Source: Rugosimonospora acidiphila
GTDB taxonomy: Bacteria; Actinomycetota; Actinomycetes; Mycobacteriales; Micromonosporaceae
Direction of reading: 5' to 3'
DNA: 64,000 nucleotides
NCBI RefSeq assembly: GCF_039543385.1
Contig: NZ_BAABJQ010000011.1
Location: 1-64,000, forward strand
The position numbers and the translations under genes were made by a program. Positions 41,968-50,450 of the stretch are shown here, one piece after another (position 1 is the stretch's first letter; every line of letters begins with the position of its first letter). The notes under the pieces are model-generated. The model had not been told where the DNA came from. It searched no databases and was given only the letters and a program-made list of their open reading frames with translations.

Positions 41968-44330
41968 TCAAGCACCCGTCGTATCTGGTCGAGCCGTGGT
42001 CGATCAAGGAGACCAGCCTCGACTTCGGCATGATGGCCCAGTGCGAGTCGCTGTTCGCACTGGCCAACGGGCACATCGGCATGCGCGGCAACCTCGACGA
42101 AGGCGAGCCGCACGCGCTGCCGGGCACCTACCTCAACTCGGTGTACGAGCTGCGCCCCCTGCCATATGCGGAGGCCGGGTACGGGTACCCGGCCTCGGCG
42201 CAGAGCGTCATCAACGTCACCAACGGCAAGCTGATCCGGCTGCTCGTCGACGACGAGCCGTTCGACCTGCGCTACGGCCAGCTGCACCGGCACGAACGGG
42301 TGCTGGACCTGCGTGAAGGGGTGCTGCGCCGGACCACCCTGTGGACCTCGCCGGCCGGCCGTACCGTCGAGGTGCGCTCGACCCGGCTGGTCTCCTTCGC
42401 GTACCGGTCGATCGCCGCCATCGCCTACGAGGTGCGCCCCATCGACGGGCCGGCACAGGTGGTGGTGCAGTCCGAGCTGGTCGCCAACGAGCCGGGGCCG
42501 CAGGCATCCGACGACCCGCGGGCAGCGGCGGTGCTGGAGGCGCCGCTGGTCTCCGAGGAGCACGCCGCGGAGGACGCCCGCGCGCTGCTGATCCACCGGG
42601 TCAAGCGCAGCGGGCTGCGCATCGGCGCCGGCATGGACCACGTCATCGACGGCAGTCGCAGCGAACTGATCGGCACGCGCAGCTACGAGGACTCGGCCCG
42701 CACCACCGTCACCTCCCAGTTGGCCGCCGGGGAGCCGCTGCGCATCGTGAAGTTCCTCGCCTACGGCTGGTCCAGCGAGCGCTCCCAGCCGGCGATCCGG
42801 GCCCAGGTCGAGGCGGCGCTGATCGCCGCGCGGGCGACCGGGTGGAAGGGGCTGTGCGACGCGCAGCGGGAGTACCTCGACGAGTTCTGGGCCCGCGCCG
42901 ACGTTGAGGTGGAGGGCGATGACGAGGTGCAGCAGGCGGTCCGGTTCGGGCTGTTCCACGTGCTGCAGGCCAGCGCGCGGGCGGAGCGGCGGCCGATCCC
43001 GGCCAAGGGCCTGACCGGCCCGGGCTACGACGGGCACGCGTTCTGGGACACCGAGACCTTCGTGCTGCCGGTACTGGCATACACCAACCCCGAGGCGTCG
43101 GCCGACGCGCTGCGCTGGCGCTACGCCACCCTGCCGATCGCCCAGCGGCGCGCCCAGGAGCTGCATCTGAAGGGAGCGGCATTCGCCTGGCGCACCATCA
43201 CCGGCGAAGAGTGCTCGGCGTACTGGCCGGCCGGCACGGCCGCGTACCACATCAACGCGGACATCGCCGACGCGGTCATCCGGCAGCTCGACGTGACCGG
43301 CGACGCCGACCTGGCCCGCGAGATCGGGGTGGAGCTGCTGGTCAACACCGCGCGGCTGTGGATGTCGCTGGGCGCGTTCGACGGTGACGGCCGGTTCCAC
43401 ATCGACGGGGTGACCGGACCCGACGAGTACAGCGCGATAGCGGACAACAACGTCTACACCAACCTGATGGCGCAGCGGAACCTGCGCGGTGCACAGGCGC
43501 TGGTGGCCCGCCACCCCGACCGGGCCCGGGATCTGGAGGTCAGTACCGAGGAGCTGCGGGAGTGGGGCCGGGCCGCCGACGCGATGGTGGTGCCCTACGA
43601 CGAGCGGCGCGGGGTGCACCCGCAGGCGGAGCGGTTCACCGACCATTCCCCGTGGGACTTCGAGAACACGCCGCCGGAGCACTACCCGCTGATGCTGTAC
43701 TACTCGTACGGCGACCTGTACCGCACCCAGGTGGTCAAGCAGGCGGACCTGGTGCTCGCGCTGTTCCTGCGCGGCGACGCGTTCACCCCGGAGGAGAAGG
43801 CGCGCGACTTCGCGTACTACGAGGGCATCACGGTTCGCGACTCGTCGCTGTCGGCCTGCATCCAGTCGGTCATCGCGGCCGAGGTCGGTCAGCTCGACCT
43901 CGCCTATGACTACCTGGGCGAGGCGGCGCTGATGGACCTGGCCGACCTGGAACACAACACCCGCGACGGGGTGCACGTCGCGTCGCTGGCGGGCGCGTGG
44001 ATAGCGCTGGTGTCGGGGTTCGGCGGGATGCGCGACCACAACGGTCAGCTGTCGTTCGCGCCGCGCCTGCCGGAGGCGCTCCAGCGGCTGACGTTCCGCC
44101 TCTGCTGGCGGCGCCAGACGCTGCACGTCTCGTTCGACCACGAAAGCGTCAGCTACGAGGTGCGGGAGGGCATGCCGCTGCGCATCCTCCACTTCGGAGA
44201 GACCGTGGACGTCAAGCCGGGCGCCCCGGTGCGGCTGGACATCCCGCCGATCACGGCGGGCCCGCGTCCGAGTCAGCCGGCGGGACGGGTGCCGCTGCAC
44301 CGCGAGCCTCCGCAGGTCGAGCCGGAGTAG
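41964..44330 (+). CDS. Glycoside hydrolase family 65 disaccharide phosphorylase
   Basis: 788 residues, the normal GH65 length. The N-terminal beta-sandwich has LFALANGHIGMRGNLDEGEPHALPGTYLNSVYE; the (alpha/alpha)6 barrel contains FWDTETFVLPVLAYTNPEAS, EECSAYWPAGTAAYHINADIADA and GVTGPDEYSAIADNNVYTN with the general acid at about E488; KQADLVLALF and EHNTRDGVHVASLAGAW are phosphate and barrel motifs. It should cleave an alpha-glucoside (trehalose, maltose, kojibiose or nigerose) with phosphate to release beta-glucose 1-phosphate for the preceding mutase. Substrate not decidable from sequence. Cytosolic. Confidence 0.93.
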   Translation: MIKHPSYLVEPWSIKETSLDFGMMAQCESLFALANGHIGMRGNLDEGEPHALPGTYLNSVYELRPLPYAEAGYGYPASAQSVINVTNGKLIRLLVDDEPFDLRYGQLHRHERVLDLREGVLRRTTLWTSPAGRTVEVRSTRLVSFAYRSIAAIAYEVRPIDGPAQVVVQSELVANEPGPQASDDPRAAAVLEAPLVSEEHAAEDARALLIHRVKRSGLRIGAGMDHVIDGSRSELIGTRSYEDSARTTVTSQLAAGEPLRIVKFLAYGWSSERSQPAIRAQVEAALIAARATGWKGLCDAQREYLDEFWARADVEVEGDDEVQQAVRFGLFHVLQASARAERRPIPAKGLTGPGYDGHAFWDTETFVLPVLAYTNPEASADALRWRYATLPIAQRRAQELHLKGAAFAWRTITGEECSAYWPAGTAAYHINADIADAVIRQLDVTGDADLAREIGVELLVNTARLWMSLGAFDGDGRFHIDGVTGPDEYSAIADNNVYTNLMAQRNLRGAQALVARHPDRARDLEVSTEELREWGRAADAMVVPYDERRGVHPQAERFTDHSPWDFENTPPEHYPLMLYYSYGDLYRTQVVKQADLVLALFLRGDAFTPEEKARDFAYYEGITVRDSSLSACIQSVIAAEVGQLDLAYDYLGEAALMDLADLEHNTRDGVHVASLAGAWIALVSGFGGMRDHNGQLSFAPRLPEALQRLTFRLCWRRQTLHVSFDHESVSYEVREGMPLRILHFGETVDVKPGAPVRLDIPPITAGPRPSQPAGRVPLHREPPQVEPE

Positions 44331-44727
44331 GCGCTGCGCCGACCGCGACCGATTCTCGGCCGGGTTATCCGTTCCATTTAACCGGCTCGTCACTCCGGGG
44401 TCGACGAAGGATGTTTTGTCGTCGGCGCCGTCGTGGCTTTCGTCACGCGTACGCGGTCGGCAATCCGTCCGCGTCCGCCGGCCCTCGGTTATCAAGGGGT
44501 TAACGCTAATGAACTCGTCGGCGAAGTTTGAGATTTGACTGGTGCGGGGTGTCGCCGCCTGGCCGGGCGTCGCCATGCCGTCCGGCCAGGGTATTCGCTG
44601 TTCGGTCTACTGTGGAGCATCGATTGTTCTAAAGGTCAGACATTGATATAGGTAAATTAATTTCATGGCGTTCGCAGATCGCGACGGATAGCGTGTACCC
44701 GCTGTCGACTCAAGGGGACCAGTCGTC
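44331..44727. other. 397-bp intergenic region ahead of the T4SS-like locus
   Basis: No gene. The right part (44600-44690) is the most AT-rich stretch nearby. It contains a 9-bp stem hairpin (44558-44566 with 44582-44590), which may end GH65 transcription, and a possible promoter (44624-44652). Confidence 0.6.
44624..44652 (+). promoter_or_regulatory. Candidate promoter for the first VirD4-like gene
   Basis: TTGTTC, 17-nt spacer, TATAGG, in the AT-rich stretch 76 bp before the GTG. Fits a housekeeping-type promoter; weak match at both hexamers. Confidence 0.35.
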
Positions 44728-46557
44728 GTGAGTGATGGATCTCGCGAACCTGCCGAATATCTCGCCTATTTCGTGCTCATCGTCGCCGAGATCGTGTTCG
44801 CCATCGGCATCGCGTTCTGGTTCGCGGGGCAGGTCGCGGGGCTGCTGACCGGGCACGGTTGGCCGCACTCGTCACCGGCGGACATCGTCACCATCATGGA
44901 GAACTGGGTCAAGCACCCGGGCGATCCCGCGCGGGCGTGGCCAGCGGTGGCGGCCGCCGCGGTGGGGCCGGCCTGGCTGGTGTTCTTCGTCTTCATCGTG
45001 TTGTGCGTGATCCTGGCGTTCCTGACCGTCCAGGTCGTGCGGTTGATGCTGAACTTCCGGCGCCGGCAGCCGCTGCGGTACTTCCGGCTCGGGTTCGCTC
45101 CCGGCAACGACATCCGGCGTTCGATGGGTGTCAAGGCCGTCATCGCCAAGGCCAACGACGCGCGGCCGTCCTACCGGGGGCGTCGCGACATCGAGCCGAC
45201 GGAGGTCGGGTTCTACCTGGGCCGGGACATCCGTTCGCAGCGCCGGCTGTTCTCCTCGGTGAACGAGACGCTCCTGGTCGTCTCGGCTCCGTCGCAGGGC
45301 AAGGAGCCGTTCCTCTGCGACCAGTTCACCATCGACGCGCCGGGAGCGTGCATCCATACGTCGTTCGGCTCGCACGTGATGCCCTCCTTCGTCAACATCT
45401 ATGCCTCCCGCGCGAAGGTGGGCCGGGTCCTGGTCTTCGACCCGATCGGCCTGACCAACTGGCCGGATCGCTTCCGCTGGTCGCCGGTTGCCGGCGCGGA
45501 GCGCCCCCGGATCGCCAACGAGCGGGCCCGCGCGTTCATCCACGGCGCGGGGTTCCGCCAGGATGGCGAGGGCGCGAACTTCGTCACCTCCGCCATCATG
45601 GTGCTGCGCTGCTACCTGCACGCTGCGGCGTTGGGCGGTCGGACGCTGCTGGACGTCATCCGCTGGTCCACCCGGCCGACCGATCCCGAGCCCGTCGCGC
45701 TGCTGCGCGAGGCCGAGACGACCGGGTCGGCGGCCCGCGGTTGGGCGATGGCGCTGGAGGCCGCGGCGCAGGCGAACCCCGAGCACAGCGGCGCGGTGTG
45801 GGCGACGGTGGTGCAGGCGCTCAACAGCTTCTCCGACCCGAAGGTGCTCGAGGCCTGTTCGCCCGGGCCCGACGAGGTCTTCAACCTGCGGGAGTTCCTC
45901 TCCGGCCGGAACACGCTGTTCGTGGTGGGCGACCGGACAGTGACACCGGTGGCCACGGCCCTGATGGAGGATCTGCTCTACGAGATCTACCGGATCGCCC
46001 GGCAGGAGCCGAATGCCCGGCTGGATCCCCCGCTCACCGTGGAACTCAACGACGCCGCGAACCTGGTACCGATGCCCAACCTGCCCACGTACGTGGGCGA
46101 GGCCGTCTACCAGTCGATCGCGCTGCACGTGTACGTGTCGTCGCTGTCCGGGATGCGTAGCACCTGGGGTGCGGGGCTGTGGGAACAGGCCGCGATCCGC
46201 ATGGTGCTGGGCGGCACGGGGAACGCCTCCGAGCTGGAGGAGTTGTCGAAGACGATCGGCGACCTGCCGAAGAAGTCACGGGGTGCGGGCAACCTGACCA
46301 GCGACCGGGTGCTGTCGCCGCTGGAATTGCGCACCATGCCGCGTGGCCGGGCCGTGGTGATGGCTCGCCTGGTACGCCCGGTCGAGGTGCAGCTCAGGGA
46401 GATTTCGGCGCGCAAGGATGGCCAGGAGATCGCCGCGGGCAAGGCCGAAACGACCCAGATGATCCGGACGTACACGCAGCTGGCCGAGGAGCAGGATCCC
46501 TTCACCAACTACGCCCACGCGGCCCGCGGGAACACCAACGACTGGGACGAGCCGTAA
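44728..46557 (+). CDS. VirD4/TraG-like T4SS coupling protein, paralogue 1, altered P-loop
   Basis: 609 residues from GTG 44728. Two N-terminal transmembrane helices (about 12-40 and 80-105) lead to a cytosolic RecA-like domain. It shows the actinobacterial VirD4 layout: IDAPGACIHTS, a Walker B-like VLVFDPIGLTNWP (about 235-245), RWSPVAGAERPRIANERARAFI, and later MEDLLYEIYRIARQ and LTVELNDAANLVPMPNLP. The P-loop is altered, reading SAPSQGKEP (about 186-194): the first Gly and the Ser/Thr after the Lys are missing, and the usual TSTK-type segment reads TSFGSH. Its paralogue at 48587 shares these changes. It stands alone, separated from the rest of the locus by two minus-strand genes. Role in substrate recruitment is inferred; ATPase activity is doubtful. 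Confidence 0.8.
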   Translation: MSDGSREPAEYLAYFVLIVAEIVFAIGIAFWFAGQVAGLLTGHGWPHSSPADIVTIMENWVKHPGDPARAWPAVAAAAVGPAWLVFFVFIVLCVILAFLTVQVVRLMLNFRRRQPLRYFRLGFAPGNDIRRSMGVKAVIAKANDARPSYRGRRDIEPTEVGFYLGRDIRSQRRLFSSVNETLLVVSAPSQGKEPFLCDQFTIDAPGACIHTSFGSHVMPSFVNIYASRAKVGRVLVFDPIGLTNWPDRFRWSPVAGAERPRIANERARAFIHGAGFRQDGEGANFVTSAIMVLRCYLHAAALGGRTLLDVIRWSTRPTDPEPVALLREAETTGSAARGWAMALEAAAQANPEHSGAVWATVVQALNSFSDPKVLEACSPGPDEVFNLREFLSGRNTLFVVGDRTVTPVATALMEDLLYEIYRIARQEPNARLDPPLTVELNDAANLVPMPNLPTYVGEAVYQSIALHVYVSSLSGMRSTWGAGLWEQAAIRMVLGGTGNASELEELSKTIGDLPKKSRGAGNLTSDRVLSPLELRTMPRGRAVVMARLVRPVEVQLREISARKDGQEIAAGKAETTQMIRTYTQLAEEQDPFTNYAHAARGNTNDWDEP

Positions 46558-46591
46558 CGGGTGCGCCGGGTCACGCGGTTGGTGCCCGGGG

Positions 46592-47380
46592 TCAGCGCCC
46601 CTCGGCCGGCAGCGCGCCGGTGGTCCGCAGGATGACGCGGGCGACCAACTCCGGCTCGTCGCTCATCGACAGGTGACCGCAGCCGGGCAGCGGCACGTGC
46701 CGGGCCCGGGGCAGCGCCCGACCCGCCCGCCGTGCCTGGCGGGGGAGCAGGATGCGGTCGCGGGTGGCCCAGGCGACGGTCACCGGAACGTCCGGGCTCC
46801 CACCGAACCGGTACCGCCGGGCCTCCCGCGCCACGGTGGCGAAGCCGGGCCCGTCGCGCAGCGCCCGCGCATCCCCGGCGGCGGCGTCCGGATCCAGCCG
46901 GCCCGGCCGGGCCACCATCATGCCGAAGGCCAGCGCGCGCAGTCGTGGTGAACGGGCGACGCGGTACACCACCGAGTCGGGCAGCCGTGCGGCCAACCAT
47001 CGGTGCAGGCGCAGGACCGACAGCGCCCAGCGCAGCTCCCAGGCGCTGGTGAAGCCGGCCGGTGACAGCGCGGTCGCCGACCGGGCCAGGCCGTGCGCGG
47101 CCAGCTCCAGCGCGACGGCACCACCCAGGCTGTTGCCGGCCACGTGCGGGCGCGCGACGCCGAGGCCGTCGAGGAATTCACCGAGTCGACGGACGGTCGC
47201 GGGCATGTCCATCGGCCCATCCGGCAGCGGGGACGTGCCGAAGCCGGGCAGGTCCACGGCGAGCACGTCGTGGTGCTCGGCGAGCGGGCCGAGCACCGGC
47301 TGCCAGGCCTGCCAGCGGTGACCGATGCCGTGCAACAGCAGCAGGGGTTCGCCGGCGCCGACCCGGTGCAGGGCTATCAC
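46592..47380 (-). CDS. Alpha/beta-fold hydrolase
   Basis: 262 residues; its ATG at 47380 overlaps the SDR stop by 4 bp. LLLLHGIGHRWQAWQPVLGPLAEHHDVLAVDLPGFGTSP is the oxyanion and cap entry, GNSLGGAVALEL the nucleophile elbow, WATRDRILLP the acid and GCGHLSMSDEPELV the catalytic His. Partnered with an SDR oxidoreductase, so a role in lipid or small-ester metabolism is plausible. The pair lies between the two VirD4-like paralogues, on the opposite strand, and shows no sequence link to secretion. Confidence 0.87.
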   Translation of the reverse strand: MIALHRVGAGEPLLLLHGIGHRWQAWQPVLGPLAEHHDVLAVDLPGFGTSPLPDGPMDMPATVRRLGEFLDGLGVARPHVAGNSLGGAVALELAAHGLARSATALSPAGFTSAWELRWALSVLRLHRWLAARLPDSVVYRVARSPRLRALAFGMMVARPGRLDPDAAAGDARALRDGPGFATVAREARRYRFGGSPDVPVTVAWATRDRILLPRQARRAGRALPRARHVPLPGCGHLSMSDEPELVARVILRTTGALPAEGR

Positions 47381-48270
47381 GGGCTGTTCCGATCCGGGGC
47401 CGATCCGCCGGCGCTGTGCTCACCGAACGACCGGCCCAGCGCGCGTGCCTCAGACTCCAGCGCCGGCACCGACGTGCGCGCGCCGCCGCGCAGTACCGCC
47501 TCGCCCACCGGGCCCAGCACGACCGTGCGCAGCGCCTGCACCAGCCCGATCGCGCCGGGCACATAAATCCGCCGGCGCCGGCGCGCCATGCCGTCGACCA
47601 GCGCCCGCGCGCACCGGTCGACCGGCGCCACCGACCCGACCGGCCAGGGCAGCCGGCGCAGGGTGTCGCCGAAGGTGGGCAGGTCCCGGCGGGCGTCGCG
47701 GACCAGGTCGGTGTCGATCCACGCCGGGTGCGCGGTGCCCACCCCGATGCCCCGGTACGCCACCTCCAGCCGCAGCGCGTTCGCGAACTGCTCGATGCCG
47801 GCCTTGGACGCGCAGTACGCGGCCATCCCCGGCAGCGCGGTGAACGCGGCGGCCGACGAGACCAACAGGTAGTACCCGCGCCGCCGGGCCAGGTACGGCA
47901 GGGTGGTGCTCACCGTGCGGACCACGCCGAGCAGGTTCACCTCGATGGTGCGCGCCAGCGCCTCGACCGGGGTCACCTCGACCGTGCCGTAGCTGGCCAC
48001 CCCGGCATTGGCCAGCACGATATCGATGCCGCCCAGCGTGTCCGCCGCGTACCGGACGGCCCGCTCCAGCCCCACCTGGTCGGTCACGTCGCACTCGGCC
48101 CAGGCGTGCCCCTCGCCCAACTCGGCGGCCAGCGCGGCCAGCCGGTCCTGCTCCAGTCCGATCAGGGCGAGCCGGGCGCCCCGGGCCGCGGCCAGCCGCG
48201 CGGTGTGCGCGCCGATGCCCCGGGCCGCCCCGGTGACCAGGACGACCCTGCCGACCAGGTCGGCGTTCAC
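47377..48270 (-). CDS. Short-chain dehydrogenase/reductase (SDR)
   Basis: 297 residues from a GTG at 48270 (ADLVGRVVLVTGAARGIGAHTARL). TGAARGIG is the cofactor loop, CDVTD the adenine-pocket acid, LANAGVASYG the NAG motif, and LVSSAAAF...YCASK the catalytic Ser and Tyr-x-x-x-Lys. The frame is open upstream to 48528, but the extra part lacks SDR character. A tiny frame with a GGAGGT site (about 48320 to 48267) ends in GTGA overlap with this start and could be a coupled leader. First gene of the SDR-hydrolase pair. NAD(P)H-dependent oxidation or reduction; substrate unknown. Confidence 0.88.
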   Translation of the reverse strand: MNADLVGRVVLVTGAARGIGAHTARLAAARGARLALIGLEQDRLAALAAELGEGHAWAECDVTDQVGLERAVRYAADTLGGIDIVLANAGVASYGTVEVTPVEALARTIEVNLLGVVRTVSTTLPYLARRRGYYLLVSSAAAFTALPGMAAYCASKAGIEQFANALRLEVAYRGIGVGTAHPAWIDTDLVRDARRDLPTFGDTLRRLPWPVGSVAPVDRCARALVDGMARRRRRIYVPGAIGLVQALRTVVLGPVGEAVLRGGARTSVPALESEARALGRSFGEHSAGGSAPDRNSP

Positions 48271-48586
48271 GCCGACGACCGGATCGCCAGGTGTACGTGC
48301 CCGAGTCCGTCCACGACCACCGTCCTTGGTTACCTCCGGGTAAAACGTTACCGCGCTCATCGGCGATGTTCGAGGTCTGACGCGCGCAGCGAGTTGCCGC
48401 GATGGGCGCCGCCACCCCGGCGGACCAGGGATTTCTTCGTTCTGTCCATCGTGGACTCGTGGCGGTGGTTGTTGTCCAGTGTGGACCCGACTACCGCAAG
48501 TAACCTCGTAGCGGAACGTGAGATTCATTGCGCTGCGAGATCATGACAGATAATTTATACGGGCTATCGGTAGAAGGGGAGCAGCC
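48271..48586. other. Divergent intergenic region upstream of second VirD4-like gene
   Basis: 316 bp. It contains paired GTCCA-N3-TGGAC palindromes (48444-48456, 48474-48486), an AT-rich stretch with GATAAT and TTATAC (about 48548-48560), and a possible leader frame for the SDR gene. Confidence 0.6.
48444..48486. promoter_or_regulatory. Paired palindromes GTCCA-N3-TGGAC upstream of T4SS operon
   Basis: Two perfect copies whose starts are exactly 30 bp apart (about three helical turns), 101 bp before the GTG of the second VirD4-like gene and upstream of an AT-rich -10-like stretch. The geometry suits cooperative binding of a dimeric regulator. Confidence 0.5.
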
Positions 48587-50419
48587 GTGAGTGATGGGTC
48601 GCCCCGCGCGCCTGCGGAATACCTCGCCTACTTCGTGCTCGTCATCCTCGAGATCGTGTTTGCGCTGGGTATCGCGTTCTGGTTCGCGGGAGAAGTCGCC
48701 GGTCTGCTGACCGGGCACGGTTGGCCGCATTCGTCGCCGGCCGACATTGTCACCATCATGGAGAACTGGGTCAAGCACCCGGGCGATCCGGCGCGCGCCT
48801 GGCCCGTCGTGGCGGCCGCCGCGGTCGGGCCGGCCTGGCTGGTCTTTTTCATCTTCATCGTGTTGTGCGTGATCCTGGCGTTCCTGACCGTCCAGGTCGT
48901 GCGGTTGATGCTGAACTTCCGGCGCCGGCAGCCGCTGCGGTACTTCCGGCTCGGGTTCGCTCCCGGCAACGACATCCGCCGGACGATGGGCGTGAAGGCC
49001 ATCATCGCGAAGGGGGCCGTCGCTCGACCGTCCTCGCAGGGACGCCGTGACGTCGACCCCCAAGAGGTCGGGTTCTACCTGGGGCGCGACATCCGCTCGC
49101 AGCGCCGCGTGTACGCCTCGGTCAACGAGACGATGCTGGTCGTCGCGCCTCCGTCGCAGGGTAAGGAGCCGTTCCTCTGCGACCAGTTCACCATCGACGC
49201 TCCGGGACCGTCCATCCACACCTCGCTCGGCTCGGATGTGGTGCCGTCCTTCGCCAACTTCTACGCGTCTCGGGCGAAGGTGGGCCGGGTCCTGGTCTTC
49301 GATCCGATCGGCCTGACCAACTGGCCCGACCGCATGCGCTGGTCGCCGGTTGCCGGCGCGGAGCGCCCGCGCATCGCGAATGAGCGGGCCCGCGCGTTCA
49401 TCCACGGTGCGGGGTTCCGTCCGGGCGGGGAGGGCGCGAACTTCGTCACCGCGGCGACCATGGTGTTGCGTTGCTATTTGCACGCCGCGGCGCTGGGCGG
49501 TCGGACGCTGCTGGACGTGATTCGCTGGTCGACCCGGCCGACCGATCCCGAGCCCGTCGCGCTGCTGCGCGAGGCCGAGGCCGCGGGGGCGGCGGCGCGG
49601 GGTTGGGCGATGGCGCTGGAGGCGGCGGCGCAGGCGAATCCGGAGCACAGCGGCGCGGTGTGGGCAACGGTGGTGCAGGCGCTCAACAGCTTTTCCGACC
49701 CGAGAATCCTCGAGGCGTGCTCGCCCGGACCGAACGAGGTCTTCGACCTGCGAGAGTTCCTCTCCGGCCGCAACACGTTGTACGTGGTGGGCGACCGGAC
49801 GGTGACGCCGGTGGCTACGGCCCTGATGGAGGACCTGCTCTACGAGATCTACCGGATCGGCCGGCAGGCGCCGAACGCCCGGCTGGATCCGCCGGTCAGC
49901 ATCGAGCTCAACGACGCCGCGGCCCTGGTACCGATGCCCAACCTGGGCAGCTACATGGGCGACGCCGTCTATCAGTCGATCGCGCTGCACGTGTACGTGT
50001 CGTCGCTGACCTCGATGCGCGATACGTGGGGCCCGGGCCTCTGGGAGATGGCCGCGGTCCGCATGGTGCTGGGCGGCCAGGGAAACGCCGCCGACCTGGA
50101 GGACCTGTCCAAGCTGATCGGCGACCTGCCCAACAAGTCACGGGGCGGCGGCCACCTGACCAGCGACCGGATCCTGTCGCCGGAGGAGTTGCGCACGCTA
50201 CCGCGTGGCCGGGCGGTGGTGTTGGCTCGCAACGTGCGGCCGGTCGAGGTGCGGATGACCGCTATAACGGAGCGCAAAGACGCATCGGAGATCGCCGCCG
50301 GCAGGGCCCAGACGACCGAGATGATTCAGGCGTACACCCGGATGGCCGAGGAGCAGGACCCGTTCGTCAACTACGCCCACACCGCCCGGTTGAACACCTC
50401 CGAGTGGTACGAGCCGTAG
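48587..50419 (+). CDS. VirD4/TraG-like T4SS coupling protein, paralogue 2, altered P-loop
   Basis: 610 residues from GTG 48587 (GGGGAG upstream). Nearly colinear with the protein at 44728 over its whole length, with long identical stretches in the membrane segment and in RYFRLGFAPGNDIRR. The P-loop reads VAPPSQGKEP, Walker B VLVFDPIGLTNWP and SLGSDV replaces the usual Thr-Ser-Thr-Lys segment, so the altered nucleotide site is shared. Coding DNA is also highly similar, indicating a recent duplication or gene conversion. It heads the secretion operon, with 31 bp to the next gene, and is probably the coupling protein that serves it. Confidence 0.82.
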   Translation: MSDGSPRAPAEYLAYFVLVILEIVFALGIAFWFAGEVAGLLTGHGWPHSSPADIVTIMENWVKHPGDPARAWPVVAAAAVGPAWLVFFIFIVLCVILAFLTVQVVRLMLNFRRRQPLRYFRLGFAPGNDIRRTMGVKAIIAKGAVARPSSQGRRDVDPQEVGFYLGRDIRSQRRVYASVNETMLVVAPPSQGKEPFLCDQFTIDAPGPSIHTSLGSDVVPSFANFYASRAKVGRVLVFDPIGLTNWPDRMRWSPVAGAERPRIANERARAFIHGAGFRPGGEGANFVTAATMVLRCYLHAAALGGRTLLDVIRWSTRPTDPEPVALLREAEAAGAAARGWAMALEAAAQANPEHSGAVWATVVQALNSFSDPRILEACSPGPNEVFDLREFLSGRNTLYVVGDRTVTPVATALMEDLLYEIYRIGRQAPNARLDPPVSIELNDAAALVPMPNLGSYMGDAVYQSIALHVYVSSLTSMRDTWGPGLWEMAAVRMVLGGQGNAADLEDLSKLIGDLPNKSRGGGHLTSDRILSPEELRTLPRGRAVVLARNVRPVEVRMTAITERKDASEIAAGRAQTTEMIQAYTRMAEEQDPFVNYAHTARLNTSEWYEP

Positions 50420-50450
50420 AGGCACGGCAAGGGCTGGATGTTGTGAACCC

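Noticed and set aside
41784..44576. 930-codon minus-strand frame opposite the GH65 gene
   Set aside because: A high-GC shadow: rich in Arg, His, Gly and Val without domains, while the plus strand encodes a complete GH65 enzyme with catalytic motifs.
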